39,892 bases of DNA, taken from assembly GCA_934643185.1 (NCBI GenBank), contig CAKUBN010000018.1:1-39892 (forward strand). Reading direction: 5' to 3'. This DNA comes from an uncultured Eubacteriales bacterium (lineage in GTDB: Bacteria; Bacillota; Clostridia; Oscillospirales; Acutalibacteraceae). Position 1 is the first letter of the stretch; each line of letters starts with the position of its first letter. This document shows positions 9,222 through 16,313 of this stretch, one piece after another. A program made the position numbers and the translations under genes. The notes under the pieces are model-generated. The model was not told the DNA's origin, did no database searches, and worked only from the letters and a program-made list of their open reading frames with translations.

Positions 9222-9250
9222 TTGCACGGCGCTTTATGATGTGCTAAAAT
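9222..9250 (+). promoter_or_regulatory. Promoter for rex
   Basis: TTGCAC (9222-9227) and TAAAAT (9245-9250) with 17 bases between, just before the rex ribosome-binding site GAGGTGAT. No clear Rex operator palindrome is visible over it. Confidence 0.6.
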
Positions 9251-9271
9251 TTTGTCAAATGAGGTGATGAT

Positions 9272-9922
9272 ATGCAGAAGAAACCGTATATTTCCATGCC
9301 GGTCATTCGGCGTCTGCCGCGCTACTACCGCTTTTTGCGGCATTTGGACAAGCGCGGGGTGACGCGTATTTCCTCCAAGGAGCTTTCTGAAAAAATGGGC
9401 TTTACGGCTTCGCAGGTGCGGCAGGATTTTAACTGCTTCGGCGGCTACGGTCAGCAGGGCTACGGCTACGGCGTGCACCAGCTTTGCGAGGAGATCGGCT
9501 CCATTTTGGGTGTGGACCGTGCGCACAAGTGCATTTTGATCGGTGCGGGCAATTTGGGCAAGGCCATTGCGACGCACATTTCCTATAATTTTGCGGGGTT
9601 TGATCTCATCGGCATTTTTGATAACAGCGAGCAGGTCGTGGGCCAGCAGATCGCCGACCTGCGTGTGCTCCCCGCCGCGGGCATTCGACGCTTCTGCTCG
9701 GAAAACGCGCCTGTGATGGCGATTTTGTGCGTGCCGGACAGCGCTGTGAAATCGGTTGTGGAGCTGCTTTATGACATCGGCATCAAGAGCTACTGGAATT
9801 TCAGCCACTACGACATCGCCCTGCGCTACCCGGACACGGTAGTTGAAAACGTGCACCTGAACGACAGCATGATGACGCTGTGCTACCGCGTGACTGAAAA
9901 CGAAAACGAAAAAAAATCTTAG
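9272..9922 (+). CDS. rex: Redox-sensing transcriptional repressor Rex
   Basis: A 216-residue NADH/NAD+ sensor that represses fermentation and respiratory genes when NADH is low. The N-terminal winged helix (residues 1-80: SMPVIRRLPRYYRFL, SSKELSEKMGFTASQVRQDF, followed by a Gly/Tyr-rich GGYGQQGYGYGV wing) is characteristic. The Rossmann fold follows with GAGNLGKAIA near residue 92 and the dimer-exchange helix at the C-terminus. Length is typical. GAGGTGATGAT sits directly before the ATG. It is flanked by the icd terminator and the tRNA-Leu promoter, so it is monocistronic. Confidence 0.96.
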   Translation: MQKKPYISMPVIRRLPRYYRFLRHLDKRGVTRISSKELSEKMGFTASQVRQDFNCFGGYGQQGYGYGVHQLCEEIGSILGVDRAHKCILIGAGNLGKAIATHISYNFAGFDLIGIFDNSEQVVGQQIADLRVLPAAGIRRFCSENAPVMAILCVPDSAVKSVVELLYDIGIKSYWNFSHYDIALRYPDTVVENVHLNDSMMTLCYRVTENENEKKS

Positions 9923-9939
9923 AAATTTGGAATTTGTAG

Positions 9940-9968
9940 TTGACAATCTATTCCTGCCATGCTATAAT
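9940..9968 (+). promoter_or_regulatory. Strong consensus promoter for tRNA-Leu
   Basis: A perfect TTGACA (9940-9945), 17-base spacer and perfect TATAAT (9963-9968) precede the tRNA by 35 bases, as expected for a stable RNA gene. Confidence 0.88.
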
Positions 9969-10003
9969 AATTGAGCCGTCAAACGAGACGGCAAAAAGAA
10001 TAT

Positions 10004-10090
10004 GCAGGTATGGCGGAATTGGCAGACGCGTATGGTTCAGGTCCATATGAATGCAAGTTCATGCAGGTTCAAGTCCTGTTACCTGCACCA
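10004..10090 (+). tRNA. tRNA-Leu (anticodon CAG)
   Basis: An 87-base class II tRNA. The acceptor stem is GCAGGTA (10004-10010) with TACCTGC (10080-10086), followed by discriminator A and encoded CCA. The anticodon arm TATGG-TTCAGGT-CCATA gives anticodon CAG, reading the Leu codon CUG. A long variable arm and the T-arm GCAGG-TTCAAGT-CCTGT are present. Confidence 0.95.
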
Positions 10091-10092
10091 AG

Positions 10093-10127
10093 AAAAATCC
10101 TCTTTTGTTAGACAAAAGAGGATTTTT
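10093..10127 (+). terminator. Terminator after tRNA-Leu
   Basis: A perfect 16-bp stem (10093-10108 with 10112-10127) with a three-base TAG loop, ending in TTTTT. Confidence 0.9.
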
Positions 10128-10130
10128 AAT

Positions 10131-10310
10131 TATATCCGTTTCTTTGAAACGGGTGATATAACTTCGTTATGATACTCGCCTTCGGCGAATGATATATGCC
10201 TACGGCATATTTAAAAGAAAAGAAACGGATATACTATCATGCTTGCAGCGCAAGTATATCATACGTTTTCGTATATCATATCGCGTCAGCGATATATCAT
10301 TAAAATAGGA
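10131..10310. repeat. Array of six small hairpins before the four-helix-bundle gene
   Basis: An AT-rich element made of consecutive short palindromes: ATAAC-TTC-GTTAT (10158-10170), TCGCC-TTC-GGCGA (10176-10188), ATATGCC-TAC-GGCATAT (10194-10210), CTTGC-AGC-GCAAG (10242-10254), ATACG-TTTT-CGTAT (10261-10274) and ATATCGC-GTCA-GCGATAT (10278-10295). The left group is separated by GATA-like spacers, the right group by ATCAT-like spacers. A perfect 15-bp inverted repeat (10131-10145 with 10219-10233) encloses the first three. The iterated form, with different stem sequences but fixed spacers, looks like a dispersed repeat family linked to the gene that follows. Confidence 0.8.
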
Positions 10311-10318
10311 GTGATTTT

Positions 10319-10669
10319 ATGGCAGAAAACAAATTACTCGATTTATCTTTTGAATTTGCCGTTGTAATTGTCAACCTTGTGGACGGCGTAACTGTACCTA
10401 AAAGTTCTTACATGACCGACCAGCTTGCAAGGGCCGGAACTTCTATCGGTGCAAATATTCACGAGGCACAATACGCACAAAGCAAAAAAGATTTTATTTC
10501 AAAACTTGAAATTGCGCTGAAAGAAACCAGCGAGACAAGTTACTGGCTAAAACTGATGCACGAAACAAAAAGAATCGATACTTTCTCTTATCAATACGCA
10601 TCTAAACTGTGTGGAAATATCCGCAGACTGCTAATTGCTTCTTGCAAGACTGCAAAGGAACGCACTTGA
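10319..10669 (+). CDS. Four-helix-bundle protein (23S rRNA intervening-sequence / S23 type)
   Basis: A 116-residue, nearly all-helical protein of the four-helix-bundle family first seen in 23S rRNA intervening sequences and related to the Avd accessory protein of diversity-generating retroelements. Typical stretches are YMTDQLARAGTSIGANIHEA, FISKLEIALKETSETSYWLKLM and the C-terminal helix LCGNIRRLLIAS. The family has no proven enzymatic activity; members are basic and some bind nucleic acid. AGGAG lies before the ATG. The gene is clearly more AT-rich than its neighbours, is not in an rRNA operon, and follows the hairpin array directly. This suggests a horizontally moving cassette inserted downstream of a tRNA gene. 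Confidence 0.88.
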   Translation: MAENKLLDLSFEFAVVIVNLVDGVTVPKSSYMTDQLARAGTSIGANIHEAQYAQSKKDFISKLEIALKETSETSYWLKLMHETKRIDTFSYQYASKLCGNIRRLLIASCKTAKERT

Positions 10670-10698
10670 CGGAAATATCTATATCGCTTAGCTTCCCA

Positions 10699-12108
10699 TC
10701 ATCTCTCCTCTACCGCGGCCGTGACGGCTTTTGTGAGGCGGGTGACGGCTTCGGGGATGCGGGCGTCGGGGATCTCGGAGTAGCTGATGACGAACGCGGT
10801 CTGCGGGTTTTCGGGCGCGGTGTGGTAATACGCCGAAAGCGCAGTGACGCGCACGCCGTTTTCTGCCGCGCGGCGGGTGATCTCCTCGGCGGGTACAGGC
10901 CGGTGCACGCGCAGAAGAAAGTGCAGACCGGCATCTTCGGCATCGATTTTTGCAAGCTTTAATAAACCGCAGCGCTTCATCTCTTTTAGGATGAGGTCTT
11001 TTTTTTGCTTATAACGGATGCGCATGCGGTTGATGTGCTTTTCAAAATAGCCCGCGGAGATGAATTTTGCGAGCGTGTACTGCTCGAGATTCGAGACGGT
11101 GCAGGCGTAGAATCCGAGGCTTTTGTAAAACGCTTCGGCGAGCGCTGCGGGCAGCACCATGTAGCTGATGCGGATGGTGCTGGCAAGGCTTTTCGAAAAC
11201 GTATTCATGTAGATAACACGGTCGGTGGAGTCGATGCTTTGCAATGCCGGGATGGGCTTGCCGGTGAGGCGGAACTCGGAATCGTAATCGTCCTCGATGA
11301 TGTAGCGGTTTTCGCTCTGCGCGGCCCAGTCGAGAAGCGCATAGCGCCGCGCGATGGGCGTGACGATGCCGGTCGGAAAGTGGTGCGACGGCGAAATGTG
11401 CAGGATATCCGCGCCGCTTTTTTCGAGCGATCTCGGGTCTATCCCCTCTTGATCCATCGGCGTGAAGCGGTACTGCACGCCGTAGCTTTCGTACACCTGG
11501 GCGATTTTGCGGTAGCCGGGGTCTTCGAGCGCGTAGATCTTATCGAACCCCAAAAGCTGGATGAGAAGCCCGTAGAGGTACTCTGTACCGGCACCGACGA
11601 TGATGCAGTTTGGGTCGGCATCGATGCCGCGGAACTCCCTTAAATGCTCGGCGATGGCGCACCTTAGCTCGAACACGCCGCCGCATGGGGCGTTTGCCAT
11701 GAGCTCTGCGCTTTTTTCCGAGATGATCTCGCGCATGAGCTTTGCCCATGTGGCAAACGGGAAATTCTGCGGGTCTGTGCGGCTGCTGGAAAAATCCGCA
11801 AAATACTTCGGCGGCGCGGGCATTTGGGTGCGGGGGCTCTCTTTTTTCTGCGGGGCGGTGGTTTTTTCCAGATTGGCGGCAAAAAAGCCCTTTTTCGGCA
11901 GGGCATAGACGTAGCCCTCCGAGACGAGTTGGGCGTAGGCGTTTTCGACTGTGCTGACGCTGACGCCGAGGTTTTCCGCAAAGCTGCGCTTAGAGGGCAG
12001 CTTTGTGCCGGGCGTGATTTTACCCGTCAAAATGTCCTCGCGGATGCACTTATACAGGTACATATAAAGGCTTTCTGAGCCGATTTCTGAAAAAGAATAG
12101 GTGAGCAT
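10699..12108 (-). CDS. MocR-family (GntR plus aminotransferase-like) transcriptional regulator
   Basis: A 469-residue fusion of an N-terminal GntR winged helix (residues 1-75: TKLPSKRSFAENLGVSVSTVENAYAQL) to a fold-type I PLP aminotransferase domain. The PLP-binding Lys lies in NTFSKSLASTIRISYMVLP and the cofactor Asp in IIEDDYDSEFR. MocR proteins use PLP or an amino-acid adduct as effector and control vitamin B6, GABA, taurine or related genes. No vitamin B6 or amine gene adjoins it here, so its target is unknown; PdxR-like autoregulation is possible. GGAG precedes the ATG. It runs convergently to the four-helix-bundle gene. Confidence 0.9.
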   Translation of the reverse strand: MLTYSFSEIGSESLYMYLYKCIREDILTGKITPGTKLPSKRSFAENLGVSVSTVENAYAQLVSEGYVYALPKKGFFAANLEKTTAPQKKESPRTQMPAPPKYFADFSSSRTDPQNFPFATWAKLMREIISEKSAELMANAPCGGVFELRCAIAEHLREFRGIDADPNCIIVGAGTEYLYGLLIQLLGFDKIYALEDPGYRKIAQVYESYGVQYRFTPMDQEGIDPRSLEKSGADILHISPSHHFPTGIVTPIARRYALLDWAAQSENRYIIEDDYDSEFRLTGKPIPALQSIDSTDRVIYMNTFSKSLASTIRISYMVLPAALAEAFYKSLGFYACTVSNLEQYTLAKFISAGYFEKHINRMRIRYKQKKDLILKEMKRCGLLKLAKIDAEDAGLHFLLRVHRPVPAEEITRRAAENGVRVTALSAYYHTAPENPQTAFVISYSEIPDARIPEAVTRLTKAVTAAVEER

Positions 12109-12137
12109 GTGGAGTCTCCGTAATCTGTTGCATTTTT

Positions 12138-12315
12138 ATGCGGCTCAACGCCGCATCGGAAAACCCCTTAATAGGGTTTTCCGCGCTTCAAACGTCCACT
12201 GGAAGTTTGAAGCTCCTTTCCTGATTTTGGGGTAGGCAAAAGGGATTTCGAGCTCTGCGGAGCTCGACCAAGGGCGCTGCCCTTGGATCCCGCAAGTTTT
12301 CTCGAAGAAAACTTG
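12138..12315. repeat. Composite repeat of six hairpins in the mocR-HD intergenic region
   Basis: The 320-base gene-free stretch is mostly a chain of perfect palindromes: ATGCGGC-N5-GCCGCAT (12138-12156), CGGAAAACCC-N7-GGGTTTTCCG (12157-12183), GCTTCAAAC-N11-GTTTGAAGC (12185-12213), TCGAGCTC-TGCG-GAGCTCGA (12248-12267), CCAAGGGC-GCT-GCCCTTGG (12268-12286) and CAAGTTTTC-N5-GAAAACTTG (12293-12315). No reading frame is present. The density of independent stems argues for a dispersed intergenic repeat of the REP/BIME kind, not a single terminator, though the second stem could terminate transcription. Family identity is not established from one copy. Confidence 0.75.
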
Positions 12316-12378
12316 ACTAAAGACTTTGAACAGCCGTTGCCGTTAGAGTGTTCGTATTTATTTTAGTATAACGGACTC

Positions 12379-12407
12379 TTGCGAAAATGTCAAAGCCATG
12401 GTATGAT
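12379..12407 (+). promoter_or_regulatory. Promoter for the HD-domain gene
   Basis: TTGCGA (12379-12384), 17 bases, TATGAT (12402-12407), followed 24 bases later by the start codon with GGAGGG before it. Confidence 0.6.
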
Positions 12408-12430
12408 GACTTTGAAACGGAGGGAATTTC

Positions 12431-12919
12431 ATGCCGAATGAGGCGAAGCTTTTATACGACGCGCTCCTATATGAGGACGGGCACCTGCGCCGCACGCAGC
12501 ACATTTTAAAGGTATACGGTCTTGCGAAAATGCTGGGCGAGCTGGAAAACCTTCCGGCGCACGAGCAGGAAAATCTGCGCGCGGCGGCGATTTTGCACGA
12601 CATTGCGATCAAGCTCTGCAAGGAAAAGTATGGCGACGGCTGCCCGGCAAACCAGCGCAAAGAAGCGCCCGCTTTGGCGCGAAAATTCCTGACGGCCTGC
12701 GGCTATGCGGAAGAAGATTTTCCGCGCATCATCGAGATGATCGTTCTGCACCACTGCTATGACAAGATCGACGGCATAGATTTACAACTGCTTGTTGAGG
12801 CCGACCTCATTGCGGGCTGCACGGAAGAGGCCAACTCCTCTGCCCACGCAAAGGCCGTGCGGCGGTTGTTTAAGACCACCTCGGGCCTCGCGCTGCTCGA
12901 CACGTTTATAAAAGAATAG
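12431..12919 (+). CDS. HD-domain phosphohydrolase-like protein
   Basis: A 162-residue protein with the HD metal-binding pattern: H near residue 23 (RRTQHILKVY), AAILHDIAIKL carrying the HD pair (about residues 56-57), LHHCYD and a later Asp in EADLIAG. This is the compact single-domain HD hydrolase form, acting on an unidentified phosphorylated substrate such as a nucleotide. It is not a RelA/SpoT homologue because no synthetase or TGS domain is present. It stands alone with its own promoter and a bidirectional terminator shared with the convergent lipoprotein gene. Confidence 0.82.
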   Translation: MPNEAKLLYDALLYEDGHLRRTQHILKVYGLAKMLGELENLPAHEQENLRAAAILHDIAIKLCKEKYGDGCPANQRKEAPALARKFLTACGYAEEDFPRIIEMIVLHHCYDKIDGIDLQLLVEADLIAGCTEEANSSAHAKAVRRLFKTTSGLALLDTFIKE

Positions 12920-12930
12920 CGAAAAATTTG

Positions 12931-12972
12931 ACCCGTCGGGCGCTTTAAAACGCTCCGGCGGGTCTTGTTTTA
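12931..12972. terminator. Bidirectional terminator between HD gene and lipoprotein gene
   Basis: ACCCGTCGGGCG and CGCTCCGGCGGGT form a long imperfect stem around CTTTAAAA, with T-rich sequence beyond both ends. Confidence 0.75.
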
Positions 12973-14189
12973 TGGTTCATTTGGTGCGGCGCACGGCGAC
13001 CAGTTAAGCTCTGCATCCGTCATGCGGCAATAGCGCGTTGTTTGTGCATAGCCGCCGTCTGTGCGGTCACTGTCGTTTTTGTTTGCAGCCGCGACCCAGT
13101 AGCTTTCACCGTCAAAGTACCATTCGCGCAAAGTGAGGTCTTCGTTTTGCAGCGGGACTGTGCCCTTTTCCCAGCCGTTTTGGGCGGAAAAGCGGTAGGC
13201 GGTGTTGCCGAACGCGAACAGGAAGCCGTCAACTTTTGCGGTATAGCTCGGCACAAAGTTTATTGTGCTTTGCTCGAAATTCGCGATTTCGGTGCAAGTC
13301 TCGCCGTCGATTTTCGCGAGCACGCTGTACACCGGCCTCTCGCCTGCGTCTTCGCCGGAATCGTATCCGTAAAAATACAGGTAATCACCCTGCATGGCGA
13401 AGCTGCCGCCGGTGTTTTCCCAGTTTGCGGTATCGGGATTTTGCAGGCACGCAGACAGATCGGCGATATTCAAAAGCGCGCCGCTTTCGTCACAGGTGTG
13501 CACCGACAGCTGCGACGGATTTTCTGCGGACTGCATGAGTACGGAAAACGTGTGTGCGTTTGCGTCTGCGGCAAGGCCGAGCACCTTGCCCGTGCCGTTT
13601 TTTGCATCATAAACGGTGTTCACTTCGGCTGTTTTGGGGTCGAGACGCAAAATCTGCCCGCCTTTTTGGATAAGCAAGTTCTCCCCGTAGGCGCAGAGCG
13701 TCAAGCCGATGCCTGTCGTTGTATCGGTCACACGGTAGTTTTCGGTGCCAACGTGCTGCATGGTTTTTGCGTTCAAATCGAAATCGTAGAGCGCGAGTTC
13801 GGCGTCTTTTCCGGGTGTATTCCACCAGTTACCGAGCGAGATTAGGCGGTATACGTGGCTGCCGATGACCGCTTCTGCGCTGTCGATCGGCTCGTAGTAC
13901 ATGCGGTTCAGCGTGCCGAGCAGCGTTTCTTCGCCGGTGGTTAAATCTTTGCAATAATACGAAATGCGGGTCACGTCGCCCTTATCGTTTCGCGCGCGAC
14001 GGTCGAACAGAAGCGCGTCGCCGACGGGTGTAATGCCGCAGGAGGATGAAAACCGCTCCGTTTCCTCCCCCCCGCGGCGGTATAAAGAACCGTCTGCGTT
14101 TCGGCTTCCGTCACCGGCTTTGGCGGCTGCGCACAGCCGGAAAGGAGCAGGCACACGGCAAGCCCGAGCGCAGCAAAAGCCTTGCGCAC
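12970..14189 (-). pseudogene. Lipoprotein gene interrupted by a frameshift in a G7 run
   Basis: Two overlapping frames together make one lipoprotein. The first encodes a signal peptide from GTG 14189 (MRKAFAALGLAVCLLLSGC, lipobox LSGC, Cys19) followed by a short linker ending at the homopolymer. The second frame carries about 360 further residues rich in beta-strand-like, Trp/Tyr-containing repeats (for example DALLFDRR, YLYFYGYDSGED, WYFDGESYWVAA), reminiscent of a beta-propeller. The frames meet at a run of seven G on the coding strand (C7 at 14067-14073); one extra G would restore one protein of about 405 residues. It starts a few bases after the araD stop with AGGG as binding site. It may be a true mutation, phase variation, or a sequencing error. 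Function unknown. Confidence 0.72.
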
Positions 14190-14190
14190 T

Positions 14191-14886
14191 TTATTTTCCC
14201 TGCCCATAGTACGCGTTGGCACCGTGCTTGCGCAGGTAGTGCTTATCGAGGAGCTCCTGCTGCATGGGCGGGATGGACGGGTCGAGCACGAGGTTGTGCC
14301 ACGCCATGAACGCGAGCTCTTCGAGGACGACAGCGTTATGCACGGCGTTCATGGGGTCTGTGCCCCACGTGAACGGGCCGTGGCTGTGGACGAGCACGGC
14401 GGGGATGTCATCCGGGGATTTATCCTTGAACGTCTCGATGATGACGGTGCCAGTCTCCTTTTCGTAAGCGCCGCCGATCTCCTCGGGCGTCATTTTGCGC
14501 GTGCAGGGGATCTCGCCGTAGAAATAATCACCGTGCGTGGTGCCGAGCGCCGGAATGCCGCGGCCGGACTGGCTGAACACGGTCGCCCAGCGGCTGTGCG
14601 TGTGGACGACGCCGCCGATGTTTGGGAAGGCCTTGTAGAGCTCGACGTGCGTGGGCGTATCGGACGACGGGTTGAGGTCGCCCTCCACCTTTTTGCCGGT
14701 GTTGACATCGACAAGCACCATATCCTCGGGGCGCAGGAGGTCGTACTCCACGCCGCTCGGCTTAATGGCCATGATGCCGCTTTCACGGTCGATACCGCTG
14801 ACGTTGCCCCACGTGAACGTGATGAGCTTGTATTTTGGCAGCAGCATATTCGCTTTGTAGACTTCCTCTTTCAGTTTTTCCAGCAT
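14191..14886 (-). CDS. araD: L-ribulose-5-phosphate 4-epimerase
   Basis: A 231-residue class II aldolase-fold, zinc-dependent enzyme that converts L-ribulose 5-phosphate to D-xylulose 5-phosphate, the last step of L-arabinose breakdown. It follows E. coli AraD along its whole length: FTWGNVSGIDRE, IKPSGVEYD, SSDTPTHVELYKAFPNIGG, the zinc histidines in VVHTHSRWA and VLVHSHGPFTWG, and the ending KHYLRKHGANAYYGQ. ATG 14886 is preceded by AGGAGGAG. It lies 22 bases after the GH27 gene in the same transcription unit. No araA or araB is present in the window. Confidence 0.94.
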   Translation of the reverse strand: MLEKLKEEVYKANMLLPKYKLITFTWGNVSGIDRESGIMAIKPSGVEYDLLRPEDMVLVDVNTGKKVEGDLNPSSDTPTHVELYKAFPNIGGVVHTHSRWATVFSQSGRGIPALGTTHGDYFYGEIPCTRKMTPEEIGGAYEKETGTVIIETFKDKSPDDIPAVLVHSHGPFTWGTDPMNAVHNAVVLEELAFMAWHNLVLDPSIPPMQQELLDKHYLRKHGANAYYGQGK

Positions 14887-14908
14887 GATTTTCTCCTCCT
14901 GTATCCGA

Positions 14909-16192
14909 TCAAATAAGTTTAAAGAGCTTCGCGCCGTGCGGCTCGAGCTTTGCGGAAAGCGTTTTGGTGAACGTGGTCTTCTCCCCGCTCCAGATCTCTT
15001 CGGTGCGGGTCTTCTCGGTGAATTCCGATGTATCGGCGCTGACGACGGCGTGGTTTTCCGTAAGGTTGAAAAGCGCGACATACGGCGTTTCCCCGACGAA
15101 ATTCAGCCACGCGGCTTTTGTTTCGTCGCGGAACAGCTGCAAGGGTGTGCTGCCGTTTTGGTTAAGATTTAAAAGCTCGTCGTTTGTGAGCAGGCTCAGC
15201 GTGAACACGTCGTTATCGCGCATTTCGCCGCCCATGATGAGCGGCGAGCGGAAAATGCCCCACAGCGTCATCATGGTGATCTGCTCCGCGTGCGTTAAAT
15301 TCGTGTTGTGGCCTGTGCCGTCCGCCGCGATGGTGATGTGCCCGAGCGGCAGCATGTCGCAGTCCGGGAACTGCCCGGGCTTTACGTGCGCCTGCCAGCG
15401 CTCGCAGCGCCAGAACATTTCTTTGAGCGAATCCCAGTTGTCCCAGAAATCGTCCGTGATGCGCCACGTATTTGCGTTTTTCGCGAGGTGCCAGGCTTCG
15501 TCCAACACGGCCGGGCCGGGCGACAGACTGAGCACCATATCGCGCCCACAGTGGTCGATGGCGCGGCGGATCATCTCGATCTCGCGGCGGGCGGAATACG
15601 GTTCGAGCGGGGTGATCTTCACGTTGCAGATGTCGTCGACCTTGACGTAATCGACGCCCCACGAGGCGTAGAGCTCGAAAATGGAGTCGTAGTACGCCTG
15701 CGCGCCGTCGCGATCGGGGTCAACGCCGTACATGTCGGTGTTCCACGCGCAGATGGAGTTGGCGTGGGCGATGCTGCGGCAGGTGGTGTTTGTGCCCTTT
15801 ACAGGCAGGGCGCGGTGCACGGCAAGGCGCGGCACGCCGCGCATGATGTGGATGCCGAATTTCAGGCCGAGCGCGTGAATCTGGTCGGCGATGGGCTTGA
15901 AGCCCGCGCCGTTTGCGGCGGATGGGAAACGGTTTTCTGCCGGAATGAGGCGGCCGAATCCGTCCATGCACAGGTCTGCAAAGCAGTTATACTCCCAGTG
16001 GCGCTGGCCGGCTTCCGGCTCGTACCACTGGATGTCGCACACGACGTACTGCCAGCCGTGCGCTTTTAAGTGCTCTGCCATATAGCGTGCGTTGCCCAAA
16101 AGCTGCACTTCGTTGACGGCGGGGCCGTAGCAGTCCCAGCTGTTCCACCCGAGCGGCGGCTTTAAAGCGACGCGATCTTTTTTGTAGTTCAT
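14909..16192 (-). CDS. GH27 family glycosidase (alpha-galactosidase or beta-L-arabinopyranosidase)
   Basis: A 427-residue retaining glycosidase with a (beta/alpha)8 barrel and a C-terminal beta domain. PPLGWNSWDCYG at residue 12 is the GH27/36 start; the nucleophile is Asp186 in DYVKVDDIC and the acid/base Asp248 in TWRITDDFW. No signal peptide, so it should act in the cytoplasm on imported oligosaccharides. Where alpha-galactosidases usually have an Asp-Asp pair, this protein reads VVCDIQWYEP (Asp53-Ile54). Such changes and the araD partner suggest beta-L-arabinopyranosidase activity, known in GH27, but alpha-galactosidase cannot be excluded. GGAGG lies seven bases before ATG 16192; the promoter holds an AraR-like operator. 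Confidence 0.88.
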   Translation of the reverse strand: MNYKKDRVALKPPLGWNSWDCYGPAVNEVQLLGNARYMAEHLKAHGWQYVVCDIQWYEPEAGQRHWEYNCFADLCMDGFGRLIPAENRFPSAANGAGFKPIADQIHALGLKFGIHIMRGVPRLAVHRALPVKGTNTTCRSIAHANSICAWNTDMYGVDPDRDGAQAYYDSIFELYASWGVDYVKVDDICNVKITPLEPYSARREIEMIRRAIDHCGRDMVLSLSPGPAVLDEAWHLAKNANTWRITDDFWDNWDSLKEMFWRCERWQAHVKPGQFPDCDMLPLGHITIAADGTGHNTNLTHAEQITMMTLWGIFRSPLIMGGEMRDNDVFTLSLLTNDELLNLNQNGSTPLQLFRDETKAAWLNFVGETPYVALFNLTENHAVVSADTSEFTEKTRTEEIWSGEKTTFTKTLSAKLEPHGAKLFKLI

Positions 16193-16225
16193 AGTGTATC
16201 CTCCGTAGGAAATAGGCTCAGTTTC

Positions 16226-16253
16226 ATTATAGCAACTTGTCTGCACAAGTCAA
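16226..16253 (-). promoter_or_regulatory. Promoter for the GH27-araD unit
   Basis: On the minus strand TTGACT (16253-16248) and TATAAT (16231-16226) are 16 bases apart. Confidence 0.7.
16235..16250 (-). promoter_or_regulatory. AraR-like operator inside the GH27-araD promoter
   Basis: A perfect inverted repeat ACTTGT-GCAG-ACAAGT fills the spacer between -35 and -10. It has the length and the TTGT...ACAA arms of the AraR operator of Bacillus (consensus form ATTTGTACGTACAAAT). A bound repressor here would block RNA polymerase. No araR gene is in the window. Confidence 0.55.
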
Positions 16254-16259
16254 GTGCAA

Positions 16260-16291
16260 AAGAAAAAGAGACTGCGCAGGTATACGCAGTC
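16260..16291 (-). terminator. Terminator after dapL
   Basis: GACTGCG and CGCAGTC (16270-16276 with 16285-16291) form a 7-bp stem; on the minus strand it is followed by a CTTTTTCTTTT tract. Confidence 0.75.
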
Positions 16292-16313
16292 CCCTTTGAC
16301 TTGATCTTTTCGC

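Noticed and set aside
9200..9271. Rex autoregulatory operator
   Set aside because: No TTGTTAA-N4-TTAACAA-like palindrome is present in the rex upstream region.
10131..10310. CRISPR array
   Set aside because: The palindromic units differ in stem sequence and are spaced by only a few bases; no constant repeat with 30-40-base unique spacers and no cas gene.
10319..10669. Diversity-generating retroelement (Avd-type protein)
   Set aside because: No reverse transcriptase, template repeat or variable-repeat gene lies nearby; the S23-type four-helix-bundle family fits without it.
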